Positions 23,611 through 35,100 of a DNA stretch of 64,000 bases are shown here, one piece after another. The stretch is taken from NCBI GenBank assembly GCA_008360975.2, contig CM039184.1:39605797-39669796 (forward strand). The letters run 5' to 3'. The number at the start of each line of letters is the position of its first letter. The first letter of the stretch is position 1. The notes below the pieces were generated by a model. It saw only the letters and a program-made list of their open reading frames with translations, made no database searches and was not told the origin of the DNA. The translations under genes were made by a program, and so were the position numbers. This DNA comes from Lichenostomus cassidix (taxonomy: Eukaryota; Chordata; Aves; Passeriformes; Meliphagidae).

Positions 23611-24373
23611 TATTTTATAAATTACTGGAGGTACTTTTGTTTTACATAAAGGCAGCTACTCTTTCCTAATGCTTCAGTTTATACTGAAGTATAGTAGGCA
23701 AAGGACTCCCTGCAGAACAGAGTTTTAAGAAAGGAAGGAGCCTATATCCACTTTTTAGCACAAAGGAGGAGGGCAATTGGGAAGCTGCTAATAGTACCCA
23801 CTTAACTGCACTTGGGTTCACATTATGGAGTGTCTCAGAAATGCAAAATAAATTCCTTTCTCAGGAAAGGAAGTAGAAGCACATAATCCAGAAGTGCATC
23901 TGACTGACTGCTGCTGCTAATGGGCATGGAGTCTCTACCATGACACTAAAGCTAGTTGAGTAAAGCCCCAGAGCACAAGCAGCATGGACATCAGCTGCTC
24001 TGCCACAGGTGGGCTCTGCTGCTTTGCTCCTATTGCACCACACCTCACACTCATGTAGACATGGCCAGGCTCTGGCAAGTGATTTTTGCATTTAGTCCAA
24101 GATTTCAGATGAAGGAAACAAGTGACGTAGAATTGTATACACCATCTCAGGCACTGGCAATTTCATGCTTTGTCCTGAATGTATCTAGGTTCTATCTGCC
24201 AAACACCAAAGCTTATTATTATTTTAGCTACTACGCTAATTAATCCTTCATTAGCACATCTTTCTCTACATCTGGGTTTCTAAAGACCATAAACCACATT
24301 TTAGTGCTTTCTCCAAGAAACTTCAGTGAACTGGTTTCCTCTTGTCTTTCATTGGAAAGAGAATTTCTAAAAA

Positions 24374-24402
24374 ATCTCTCTCTCCCTCTGTCTCTCTGTC
24401 TC
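24374..24402. repeat. CT-rich simple repeat
   Basis: TCTCTCTCTCCCTCTGTCTC-type low complexity. Confidence 0.85.
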
Positions 24403-24969
24403 ATACCTTTTCATTAATTCAGTCAGCAACATGAAATTGCAAAAGTTCCAGCCACACAGTATTTAAATAGGTATCTCAGTGGTGCCAGGTATCACTCCTT
24501 GACACTCATCACATTATACATCCACGAACTACATAACTCTCTGAAATCAGTCTTTTTCCAGCTGATCAGAAAAGATAGAGACCCAGACTCAACCAAACTG
24601 TGCAGAGAAACATACACAGACAGCAAGGAAGTAGGGGCATAAACAAAGTCTACAGTGACAATACTGGGCTGTCTTACACAGCGGAACAAAGGAACCTGGT
24701 GTTCCTTTGGATCAGGATGGGTCTAAGACCCTTTACTAACTACATACACATTTTAAATTATGTTTGAGGTTTCACCAACTCTTTTTATTGGTGTATAGGG
24801 CATATAGACTCTAAACGCATTTCACTAAGGAAATCTGCTCATTAAGTATGTCAGATAAACCAAATAAGTAAATAAAGGCATCCAAAAGGACATTCTGGCT
24901 TCCTTGTTTAAAGGGAGTTCCCTGTATTCCAGTCTGTGTCTGCAGCCTCTAGTCCTTTCATCAAGAAGG

Positions 24970-25240
24970 GCCTGCCTCCATCTTTCCCCCAAACCAGGTA
25001 TTTATACACCAGCAAGATCCTCCCCTAGCCCCAAGTTTTCCCTTCTTAGAGCTGAATAATCCCAGTTTAGTCTCAGCTCGTATGACAAAAGCTCCAGTCC
25101 TTTTACCATATTCATGGCCCTTCACTGGACTCTTTCCAGTATGTCCATGTCTCTTTTGTTTGGAGGAGCCCAGAGTAGACACAGTGCTCCATGTGTAGCC
25201 TCCCCAGTGCTGAGTAGAGGGGGAGGATCATCTCTGCTTG
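24970..25240 (-). mobile_element. CR1 LINE fragment (internal)
   Basis: The plus strand carries reverse-complement CR1 text: GCTGAATAATCCCAGTTTAG, CATGGCCCTTCACTGGACTC, TCCATGTCTCTTTTGTTTGG, GAGTAGAGGGGGAGGATCAT. It corresponds to the ORF2 end and beyond. Both ends are missing and it is diverged. Confidence 0.88.
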
Positions 25241-26169
25241 ATGATCTCTGCATCTCTTCATGTGGGGATGGATCACTCTTGAGCTTAGATAATGTCATCC
25301 TTTAAAAATCAATCAGTTTTCTTGGACCCCTCCTCTCTCCCGGACCATGATTGTTAACAGGGCAACTATCCCATAAAGAGATTACCCAAAACAGAGGATT
25401 TCCATTTTGGCATAAGAACATTATAGAATTTTCAGCTCACTATTTTCTTTTCCCAGTAATATTGATGTCAGAGTACTGCTCTTATATACATGTACTGGTT
25501 GTCATTGCCAAAATAAATTCATCATCTCACAGAAAAAAAATATCTCTTAGCTGTGTTCTCTTTATTTTTATTTACAGGGTATGCACATCACTCTATTGAA
25601 TTGGAGTGTTTCTATTGAATCCTAAGTGTTTCATCTCAGAACCATCCCAAGTGTATCAATTTTAAACAAAACAGACTGTCTAGCCTTCTGCCATACTGTA
25701 TCTGCATCTGCTTACACTTGTGTGCAATCTGAAGAGAAGAAAAACAAAGAAATGTTATGTAAATAAGCACTTCAAAATGTCTAACACATATAGCAATTAA
25801 AAACCATAAGCTACTGGGTCCACAGAGCAGGAGTAGTTACTCATGTCTTGTCAACCCTCTTCCTATTGAGAAATGGAATAATGATGATTTTGCATTTGTA
25901 ACTTCCATACACTTAAGAAATAGAATGTCAATACTGACCGGAAACGCCAGGGAGTGGGAAGGGGGAGTGGTGTCCCTCCACAGTCAGGGGACCAGCAGAT
26001 TTTTCCCCAGGAGCTGTGCTGTCCCCCAGGCCACCCAGACAGGTGATACCAAGTGATTTAACCAACAGCCTTGGCAAGTTGAGGTGACAATTAGGGTCTG
26101 GGGTCCACGCTCAGACACAGTGGGGAAGAGCAGGAACCAGCACCAAGACCAAAGATAAGGCTGGGACAT
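25241..26169. other. Intergenic
   Basis: No gene. A GC-richer block at 25,940-26,165 (phrases such as GTGTCCCTCCACAGTCAGGG) differs from its surroundings and may be an unrecognised repeat. Confidence 0.4.
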
Positions 26170-26258
26170 ACATCATCTCTCTCAGCCTGCCAGCCATGCT
26201 GCTTTTGATGCAGCTCAGGACGTGGTTGGCTTTCTGGGCTGCAAGTGCACATATTCCT
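26170..26258 (-). mobile_element. CR1 LINE fragment (internal)
   Basis: A short piece with CTGCTTTTGATGCAGCTCAG and TTGGCTTTCTGGGCTGCAAG, the same segment as 23,158-23,209 of the larger copy. Confidence 0.85.
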
Positions 26259-26335
26259 GCCACATATTGAAAGACAATGGTGACATGGGGACCTAAGTTT
26301 GAGGTTATATGACAGTTACATAATGGTGGAATTTA

Positions 26336-26381
26336 ACCTTAGAGATACTTTCCAGACTAAATGATTCCATGATTCTATGAC
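26336..26381 (+). mobile_element. CR1-like 3' terminus
   Basis: ACCTTAGAGATACTTTCCAG, then ATGATTCCATGATTCTATGA, resembles the CR1 3' end with its short terminal repeats (ATTCTATGATTCTATGA type). It is in opposite orientation to the fragment 78 nt away. Confidence 0.7.
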
Positions 26382-29300
26382 AATTAGTGCTGGGACAAAA
26401 AGGTAGTGTGTGAAGAAGAGAGTAGAATAAGATATTGTAGGCTGGCAACAGATGAAATAGTTTGTTCAGGACAACTGAATTTGCTTATCTCTATGCCTTT
26501 TTTCCCCAGGTCTGTGTCATTATACAAGTGCATTTTCATTCAAGAAACAACACATCATAATGGGCACCGCAACAAACGTCCCAAAGGAAAGAGAGGTCCA
26601 GAAATAAGAAACTCTGTCCTAGGTGAGAGAGGAAAAATATATGTAGGGGGATTCCTGCACACTACAGTCATTTGCCTTCCTTTCACATGGATAAATGCAA
26701 ACTCAAACAAACCGAGTTAATGAATGAGCTGTACTGGCAGAGCTCTGGATAAAGGTCTGCGCAGAGCCAGCCTAAAGCTTGCTTCAGTCACCCTCAGTAT
26801 GTTACCTTAAATAGTTCGTCATCTTAGAAAGACAGAAATAAGAAAGCCATGAGTGTATTGAATTCCATGAAATAAAGGCCTTCTGAACATTGAGATACCT
26901 AATCAGGAAAATAAAATGTTTACAAAATCCTCTGTATAAAAGCACAGATAAAAAAGTTGTGACATTTCTATGGCAAACCAGAAAAGAGACGTGATATATA
27001 CAGAGACATATATACACAAAGATACCTAGAGAGATTTTTCAGAAAAAAAGGGAAAACAACTAGAAAGCAATTTTAAATAGCAATTCCATATTTTTAAGCA
27101 TATAATGATTTTGTTGGGTTTTGAGGATTTTGTGTGGGTTTTTTTTTTAATACAAAAAGGATTTTTCAGCTTTGTTTACTACTCCTTCCACTTTCAACTA
27201 CTCTCTGTATATCAAATATTTCTCCTTCTCTTATTCCCTATCCACTATAAGATATATGTGTATCTTATGGTTTGGGATCTTCTGAGGAACTTCTGTATGA
27301 ACTGACAAAGTCTCTGTTTAGCTCACACTCAGTACACCAGGAACTGCCCTTCCCACAGCACTGAGGTGTCAGTTTGAATCCCAGAAGATATGAAGGAGAC
27401 AGAGGAGTCCTATGGAAATAGTATTCTGCCCAGTAAAAACAAGACAATCTGGTCATAACTGATTCAGCTTGCTTATGTCAGGCTAACAAAAATGTTATTT
27501 CCTCAAATGACAAGGTGCCTATGTAATGACACAGGACTGGAAAAGTCAGCCTAAAACAGCAACAGACTAAATTGTGCCAGTTCATTTGCTGCCAGTCCTT
27601 CTTCTTTGAACTTTGTTTCATTGGCTACATTTCCACCCCCTTCCTCCTCTAAGCTGTACATGTGTGCAAGTTTACTAGCAAGTTTCTTGCTTAGTTCACC
27701 AAAACAAACAACATAAAGCTTTTTAAATTTGAATTATTTAAGTGAAACAACAAACATAACAAGAATGTTCTCCTGGTTGTTTATGCCAATGCAATACAAA
27801 CAAACCAATGTTCACCTTTTCTCTTGTAAAAATTTTCCCCAATCACCATTCCCCTGTATATCAATCTTCTTGAGAGTTAAAGGCATCACACAAAAAAGAT
27901 GAAGTTTATGTTCTTTACTTCTAATATCTACTTGAGAACAGAAGCTGAAATATATAAAGCTATATTACTGAAATAAATGAACCAACAATAATGTTCCATC
28001 TGCTTAACTGAATATCAAGTAAAATATTACACAGAAATAATCAGAGCAAGAAAGCTCAGAAGTTAAATATTTATTATGTTTAGACTCCAACTAAGAAAAA
28101 AAGTTTGTGAAAAAATAAAATACCATCTCTTCTGCTGGAACATATCCCGATCACAATCTTTTCTAGCTGACAAAAGGAGTAAGTTGTTCTATTCAATAGA
28201 ATTTATAGTTCACTGGCACATGTTTAACACAAAACTGAACAGGAGAAACCCAGGTGGTGCTAGACTACAGTATATTGAACATCCCTTGCCAGCAATGACC
28301 TCTAAATGCACAGCATGTTCTCACATTCTTCACATACCCACACCTCCTTGCAACTATTTCTAATGAGAATTGATGCACAACCCCAGGAGCAGGCCAGATG
28401 TCATGGCAAGGAACATCTGCTTTTCAAGGATATCTCAAGCTGAGTGTGCTCAGCTCCCCAAATCTGTCAGCTAAAAAGCATGCTCTGCTATTGCAAGGAT
28501 TCATTTGGGCTCCTCCAACTCAATGCTAGTGCCTACAGGGGTCAGAAAGGGAAAACAGAGAGAATTAATGAACACCAAGCTTTTTCCGAAAGCCAAAGAG
28601 CTTGTACATAGTGATTTTGAGTCTCTGATTTTAAATTAGTGCCTAGCATTCAAAAAAGCCTCTATGAACCTTATTTCTTACAAAACACATCTGCAGACTG
28701 GAACATGTACATTAATTCTGTCATTTCTGTTTTCATATAGCACTTATGTCACAACACTTAAACCATGTGTATAAACAGAGCTCTATTTTTGAAAGGGTGG
28801 CCCCACATCTCATCTGCCCCAGGCCATCAAATGCCAAACAAGTCAAGCTTGCAGATGCCAGACCAAAACAATGGGCAAGCACACACTGGAAGTTATCAGC
28901 TGCCTGCCTTAAACAAAGGGGGAAGACCCATAGGAACCACCCCTGTAAACACAAAGAAATGCCAAAGCACAGACTTCTGGAGAAAACTTACAATTCCCAT
29001 GTGTGACAAGCCCTGTTCCAGTGCTTAGCTTCTGTGGGAATGAGGGACTAAGCACGAGGAGCTCAGGTTGGCAGTTGGAGTAGCTCAGGTATTATTAGGT
29101 AATGCTCCTTCTTGTCTACAAAACTGAGGTTGCACACTCCTTCCTGCTTCAGTGCAAAGCGGTGTTTAGACAGGGAGAGAGATAGAGCCAATTCACAAGT
29201 TAATGTCATGGTGAGTCCTGGGAATACTTTTAATAAAAGGCTTGAAGGATATGGACAAGATCAGTGTGGCCGACACACAGCCCATTAAAGTATTCCACAG

Positions 29301-32008
29301 CAAGGTACGTCAGTAAAATACATCTTCATTTGGGATAAAAGCCAATCCAGGGATTAACTGAGCAACCTGTCAAGGCCCTTCATCATAAATCATCTGCATT
29401 GTCTCTGAAAATGTGTGGAAACAATTCCACCCTCCTTCCTCCACTGCGATGGGGTGATTCACGTAGTTGCTGCCCAGGGGAAAAAATATTGTGAATAACA
29501 AACCTGCCTATGCAAACTTGTGTTTATGGGAAATAGACATGAAAAACAGGTTAAATATGCCTCTCCTTGGTAAAACATTGATTATATGAGGAAAATAAGC
29601 ATTGTTTGCCCATGTCTATGTTATAAGGAACCACCACTAATCAAGTTACTTGTAGAGCATGTATCTAGTTGTCTGCATGAAATAGGTACCAGGTATTGGC
29701 ACTGTTTCCTTGCAGGTGAGTGCTGGCTAGCATAAACTCTGCCATCATGCATGGATCCAAGAAACCTTTAGAGCTGGGACACCAAGCAGTTCTTGGAAAT
29801 GAAGCTTCCCTATCCCATTCCTGAACAACATGAGCTGTTCAGGCCATCACTTCTTCTTCCCCAGCCCATCCCACCTATGACACCTACCACTCCAATTACC
29901 CATTGGGGAGATCTCACTTTATCATATCTCTGATCTTTCCTGGTTCCAGCCATGGCCTGACATCCATGCTATGCTCCATTGCCTCATGTAATGTGACAGC
30001 CCAGATGGAGCAGAATTTATTCTCTATTTTGTTTTCTTGTATTTTACAATGCAAAATTCCTTGAGTCAGCTACATCCAAAACTGTTGAAAGTGATGAGAA
30101 AGCATTTATTTATCTTTGGAAATACATCTTTTACTATGCATCCTGGTAATGAAATTCCCATTTCTTCATATAGAGATGGGCCTGTAGGAACATTTGACAG
30201 CTACTTCTTGTAACAAACCACTTAATGGTACTAAAAATGATTTGAAGTGCATAGCTTTATTTTTATGTAACATTCATGGACATGTACATATTGGTATTTT
30301 AGAAAACAGATTTTTCAAAATTGCTGTCTAGAAATATCTAACAGCAACAAAAATTTGCTGGACAGAAAGTCTCCTAATTTTATCTGTCTCAAAAATTAAT
30401 ACATCAAGTTTCTTCCTTATATTTTCTTCTATGAAAAGTGATAGATCCTACTACAAGGCTGTTTAACCTCAGTGTGATAATGCATATTTTATCTGACTAG
30501 GTCTTATATGTACTTCTGAGCCTTTAATCACTACCAGCCTGAATGTTGATATATAGGCAGAACACCCGGCAGCTGTGTCACTATTTAGACAATGACCATT
30601 TTTCTCCACAAAGCAGAGACAGCATATATATGAGCAGGAGAGCTGTCAACAGAGTTAGAAGCTAAGAAATTAACAGGTGAATATGACAGGTGAAAAGAGC
30701 GAAGATTTTAAATTCAGACTTGAATTTTAATTTTAAATAGAAATTATTTAAGTTGATTTAACCAAACTTCAGATTAGCTAAACAAAAGGCAATTATTTTA
30801 CTTCAAATTATATAAACATTTCACAGTTTCATTTCCTATTTGATCCACCATTCATTATCCATGTTTTGACATTAATTAATATTAGGAAGATGCTTAAAGA
30901 GAAATCATACAATCAATCAGTTGGAAGGAGCAATTTTAAGCTGGGCTCTCTGCAGCAGCAGCCAGCAGTGCGTGGTGTATCCAGCCGTGGTGACAGCAGT
31001 ACCAGGCGCAGGTGCTGGCAGTGCCAGCAGGCAGGAGCAGCGCTGGCAGTGGGTGAGGCCCGTGGCTCCTGCAGCAGTCACAAGCATTTCATGTGCTCCA
31101 AACCAGACTGTTCTGCCACACTGCTTCGCTGCCCTCCTGAGCACTGCTTGCTTCTCCCCAGAGAGGTCAGCACTTGCTTTTGCTGGCTGGCACAGGCCAC
31201 TTTTGTATAAAAAGGGCAACAGGTGGCAAGGCTCACCCCAAGGTCATGGAGAAGCCTGTGCTTTCCAACTGCCCGGGAATGAAAACTGCCTTTGCATTCC
31301 CAGTTCACCTGCGTGGCAGCAGGTACTGCTGTGGTTACACTTGCAGTTTCCATTACATAAGCTTTTGCTGACAGAACTTTAAAACCCCCACACTTTAAGG
31401 GCACTTTTTTTTTTTTTCCATTTTAATTTCCTGATGTGACTATGGAGAATGATGACCCAGGGATATTAGTTTGGAGCACTGAATACCTTAAAAAAAAAAC
31501 CAACAACAAAACCCAAAGTAAGATTAAAATATACTTCTAGATGAAATTACTACGGGTTGAAACATATGATTTGGCACAAATCATTGAAGATTGCAACACA
31601 TATCAGTTTGGCTTGACAGAGTTAATGACAAGGTGAAAATTATTCCATAAGCCCAGACAAGGAAGCCTTTGCTTACTTGTTTTTATTCTTAGGTTGTTAA
31701 CTGCATGCCTACAAGCCCAGGGTGCCCTAGAGTGAAACCACAAACTCCAGAAGTCCTTAGCAAACCTCACATGTGGTAAAAAGCTCTATATGCCATATTT
31801 CCCCTTCAGGTTTTGACACAAAAAGAATTGCAACTGTGCAGCTTGCATCAGCTCTTTCCCATTTCAAGAGGGCAAATGCAAACTTCCCCCTGCTCTCTTT
31901 GGCTAACACACCTGAACAGGCAATATAAAGCAGAGCTAACTTTTATTTAACAATTTAGAGATTATCTGGTAACAAATTAGACAAGTTAGAAATTTTAAAT
32001 TAGCTGTA
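26382..32008. other. Intergenic, no gene recognised
   Basis: AT-rich unique DNA. A GC-richer island-like block at 30,950-31,300 (AGCAGCAGCCAGCAG type) gives chance open frames on both strands but has few CpG and no domain match. The block at 29,340-29,560 is repeat-free and includes ATGCAAA and TGTTTA motifs. Confidence 0.5.
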
Positions 32009-32152
32009 AAAAAATCAACCAAACCAAACAAAACAAAAACCCCAAACAAACAAAAAAAAGAAACAAAACCAAAACCAACCAACCAAAACCAAAAAACAAA
32101 CAAACAAAACCCCCAAAACCCAAAAACCACCACCAAAAAAAAAACCCCAACT
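32009..32152. repeat. A/C-only low-complexity tract, about 140 bp
   Basis: Almost every base is A or C (AAACCAAACAAAACAAAAAC type). The only G in its core is in AAAAGAAAC. The complementary strand is G/T only. It creates false hydrophobic open frames on the minus strand (Phe/Val/Gly/Leu/Trp). Confidence 0.9.
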
Positions 32153-35100
32153 CCGCTAGCTAATAACCTTTCCAGAATGTGGGATAATATTTTCAACTCC
32201 GTAGCAAGTGCTTTTTCATCCATAAAGGCACTGCTCTGCCTGCAGCTAGCCCATGACCTCCTTGGGCATGGCTGCAGGGTGCAAGATCCCCATATTCTGT
32301 ACCCCTGTCAGAAAGAAAGCAACATTACATCAGGTGTGTCCAGTAGCATGTCCTTCTTAGTAAGCACAAACTAATCTTGGCTTGTTGGTGGTAAGTGGTG
32401 AAGCTGACAGCAGCTTTTAGCTTTGTAAAAATACAAGTTCATTCATTTTCCTTCAGTGCACTCAGTATTCTCCTTTTGCCTTCAAAGGCTAGTTGAATGC
32501 AACTTCCTCTCAACTGTTATCTAACCCACTAAGCACAGAAAAAAACTATCAAAGCCCACAGTATAAACCCTAGAGCAGCCACAGTCACAAACTATGCTGA
32601 GTTATCAGAGATTTTGCTTTCACAGGGATGAAAGGACCTTTATCATGTTCCAGAAAGCGGTGGAGGGCATGGCTTTACCCCATGCAGAAGGAGTATTCCC
32701 TCCCATGAGAAGGTGGTCTGAGCTTGCCTGGAATGCCACAATGGTATGTCAGTGTCCAGCTGGACAGTGCAGTCCTTCAGAACACAGACAGAAAGCTGTA
32801 TAATTCTAAACTTCAGGAAAAGCTACCCAACTAAGGCACATCAGCAGATGTTTCCTGACGTATGCGACATTTCTGAAAGGATAATTCAATAAGAATTGTG
32901 AAACAGAAATACAAAGGGAGCAGGAGTAATGCAGAGATCATCTTCAACCTTTTTTCAACCAGTCCAAACAGGCTGTATACAGTAATGGTCACCTCTTTAT
33001 CACTATAGTAACTAATAAGGCAGCGGTGAATTTGTAGAAGTCCTTTAGCAAGATTACGTGTGCACATGAACACTGGGGTCAGCTAACAACCTCATTTAAC
33101 TTCTCCTGGAGTTGATGAAAATCTTTCCCCTAGCTTCAACAGAATCTAGATTAGGATATTAATAATACACAGCGGGTGCAGTGTACTGCCTGGAAGATCT
33201 ATTGCTGCTCAGCAAGCTTTTAGCTACAGTAAAATGGCACTGGTTTTCCACTGTTGTATTTACCCTTGGTACAGTCAGATTTTAAATGCACACTTAATTT
33301 AAGAATTTGTATGTCTTACAGTGCATGTTCTCCAGCAAATAGAAAATTTCCTTCAGCATCCATAAAGGATTCCCAAGGAGTTTTACAGTAGCAATGCAAA
33401 CGGTTTTGACAAACATGTCTCCGAAAATTAAAAAAACTCCAAGTATCTAAACTCTTCGTGGTATCAAAAATATTTCTCAAAAAGAACCTTTGCTGAGCTT
33501 TTCCACTGAAAGAGCATGTGACATATTGACAGAGCAGCAGCACCCTCCCGCCAAGCAAGGCATTTTCTGCCAGACATGCAACTAATATGGATGGGCCTTC
33601 TCACCAAACTGCAGTTGTGTAGATGCACAACCACCAGTTCAGGTTAGAACAAGTCCAGTCTAAATCTTGGGAAGCAGAACTCTAGGTATGTTTTTTTCAG
33701 AGAGAGTTTGTTTTTTTTTTTTTTTGTCTTCTGAGACAACAACTCTGAAAGTAATTAGTTCATTATTCTTAATAAAAACATGAAACAAATTCAAAGTGAA
33801 AGGTCAAAAATACTGTTTCCATTAATAAGAAGCTACTAGTATCTTTCAGATAAGACTCCAGTTTAAAGACTGGTGTAATTATTTTTGTGCATCAAAACTC
33901 TTTGCAAATAACTCCCAGTCCAACAGAAACAACTTACCATTGATGCTGAGGGACTCTCTCAGCCCTACTTCCACTGAAATCCAGGACAAGATTCCCCTGG
34001 CTTTTCACAGGGTAAAGTCTGGTAAAAAGAAGGTCGTCTCCAATTTGCTTAATGTTTCTTCTTTAAACAAGCAACTCCAAATTCAGACCTAAATCCCTAA
34101 TAAAAGAAACATAAAAGGAGTTTGCTCTTCGTCAGACATTCCTGCTCACCTCAATGTACACTTGCTCTTTCAGTAACTTTCTGGCATGAAAGTGTTTCAG
34201 CTTCTCATTTAGGGAAAGTGAAGGTCTTTAAAAGAAACTTGTATTAGAACCCAGGGGTTTTTTCTTGCTAAGCAGGAAGAAGATCAAGAATGAGAAGATG
34301 TGATCAGTGGGGAGAACCAAAGGGATTTCACCCCTGATAAACTCCCCTTTCTTCCGCAGGAGCCACATTTCTGTCCTGCTTCATTCTGTGCAGAAAAACT
34401 GATTATTTTCCAAAGCAAGCAAAAAAAAAAAAAAAAAGGATTTTATTTCAGTCCTTTAGGTCGTAGAAAAGCACTTGCTTGGGGAGATTATTCAGGATTG
34501 GTAATTCTCTTTCCCATTTGCAAGTATTGGAAAAAGTCCAGAATTCATACACTGTGTTTCAGGTTGGTTATGAAACATTCATTTTCAACATTATGTGATC
34601 TTATAGACTTTCAGTTTCCTTTATCTGTTTTATTTGTGCACAGTTTGTTTGCATACAGTTGGAGTAGACTTACTCAGAAAACTACATGTATATAATAATA
34701 TTAGACTTGCTACAAATTTCACAAGTTACAAGAATACTTGGGTTGAGTGGAAAGAGAAAAGAAGTGTTCAACCAGTACCCAACGTTTGTCAAGGGAAAAA
34801 AAAAAGTGGAAAATATTCTCATTTATATGTACAGCGCCTGAAATTACCTAGTGTGAGTGAAATTCAGAAAGATTATGGAGAGATGACTAATCAAAAGAAC
34901 TCTGTCCAACTGAGAAGCATGCAATTGGCATCTCACCTTGAGTGAATGGGCTTGCAAATAAGTACAGGATGTAATAAATATCCACCTTATCAGTGTTTTA
35001 ACATCATAACTAAAGCAGCAGGCATTGAATGCTATATCCATCGTAAGTTTCAGCAGGCTACTTGTCCTGATAATATTGAGAGTGCGTTCCTGGTAAAATC

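Larger units (their letters stand above)
23406..24969. other. Intergenic, two microsatellites
   Basis: Single-copy sequence apart from a TA/TG dinucleotide repeat at about 23,572-23,610 and a CT-rich run at 24,374-24,402. No coding signal. Confidence 0.6.

Noticed and set aside
30917..31404. Overlapping open frames on both strands
   Set aside because: They arise from a locally GC-richer, Cys/Ala-rich block. No domain, no splice partners and opposing frames of equal length suggest chance.
31936..32223. Hydrophobic minus-strand open frame resembling a membrane protein
   Set aside because: It is produced by translating the G/T side of the A/C tract.
33798..33811. DR1-like PPAR site AAGTGAAAGGTCA
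   Set aside because: It is a close match but lies nearly 12 kb upstream of ACSL1 in unannotated DNA; one degenerate hit in 64 kb is expected by chance.
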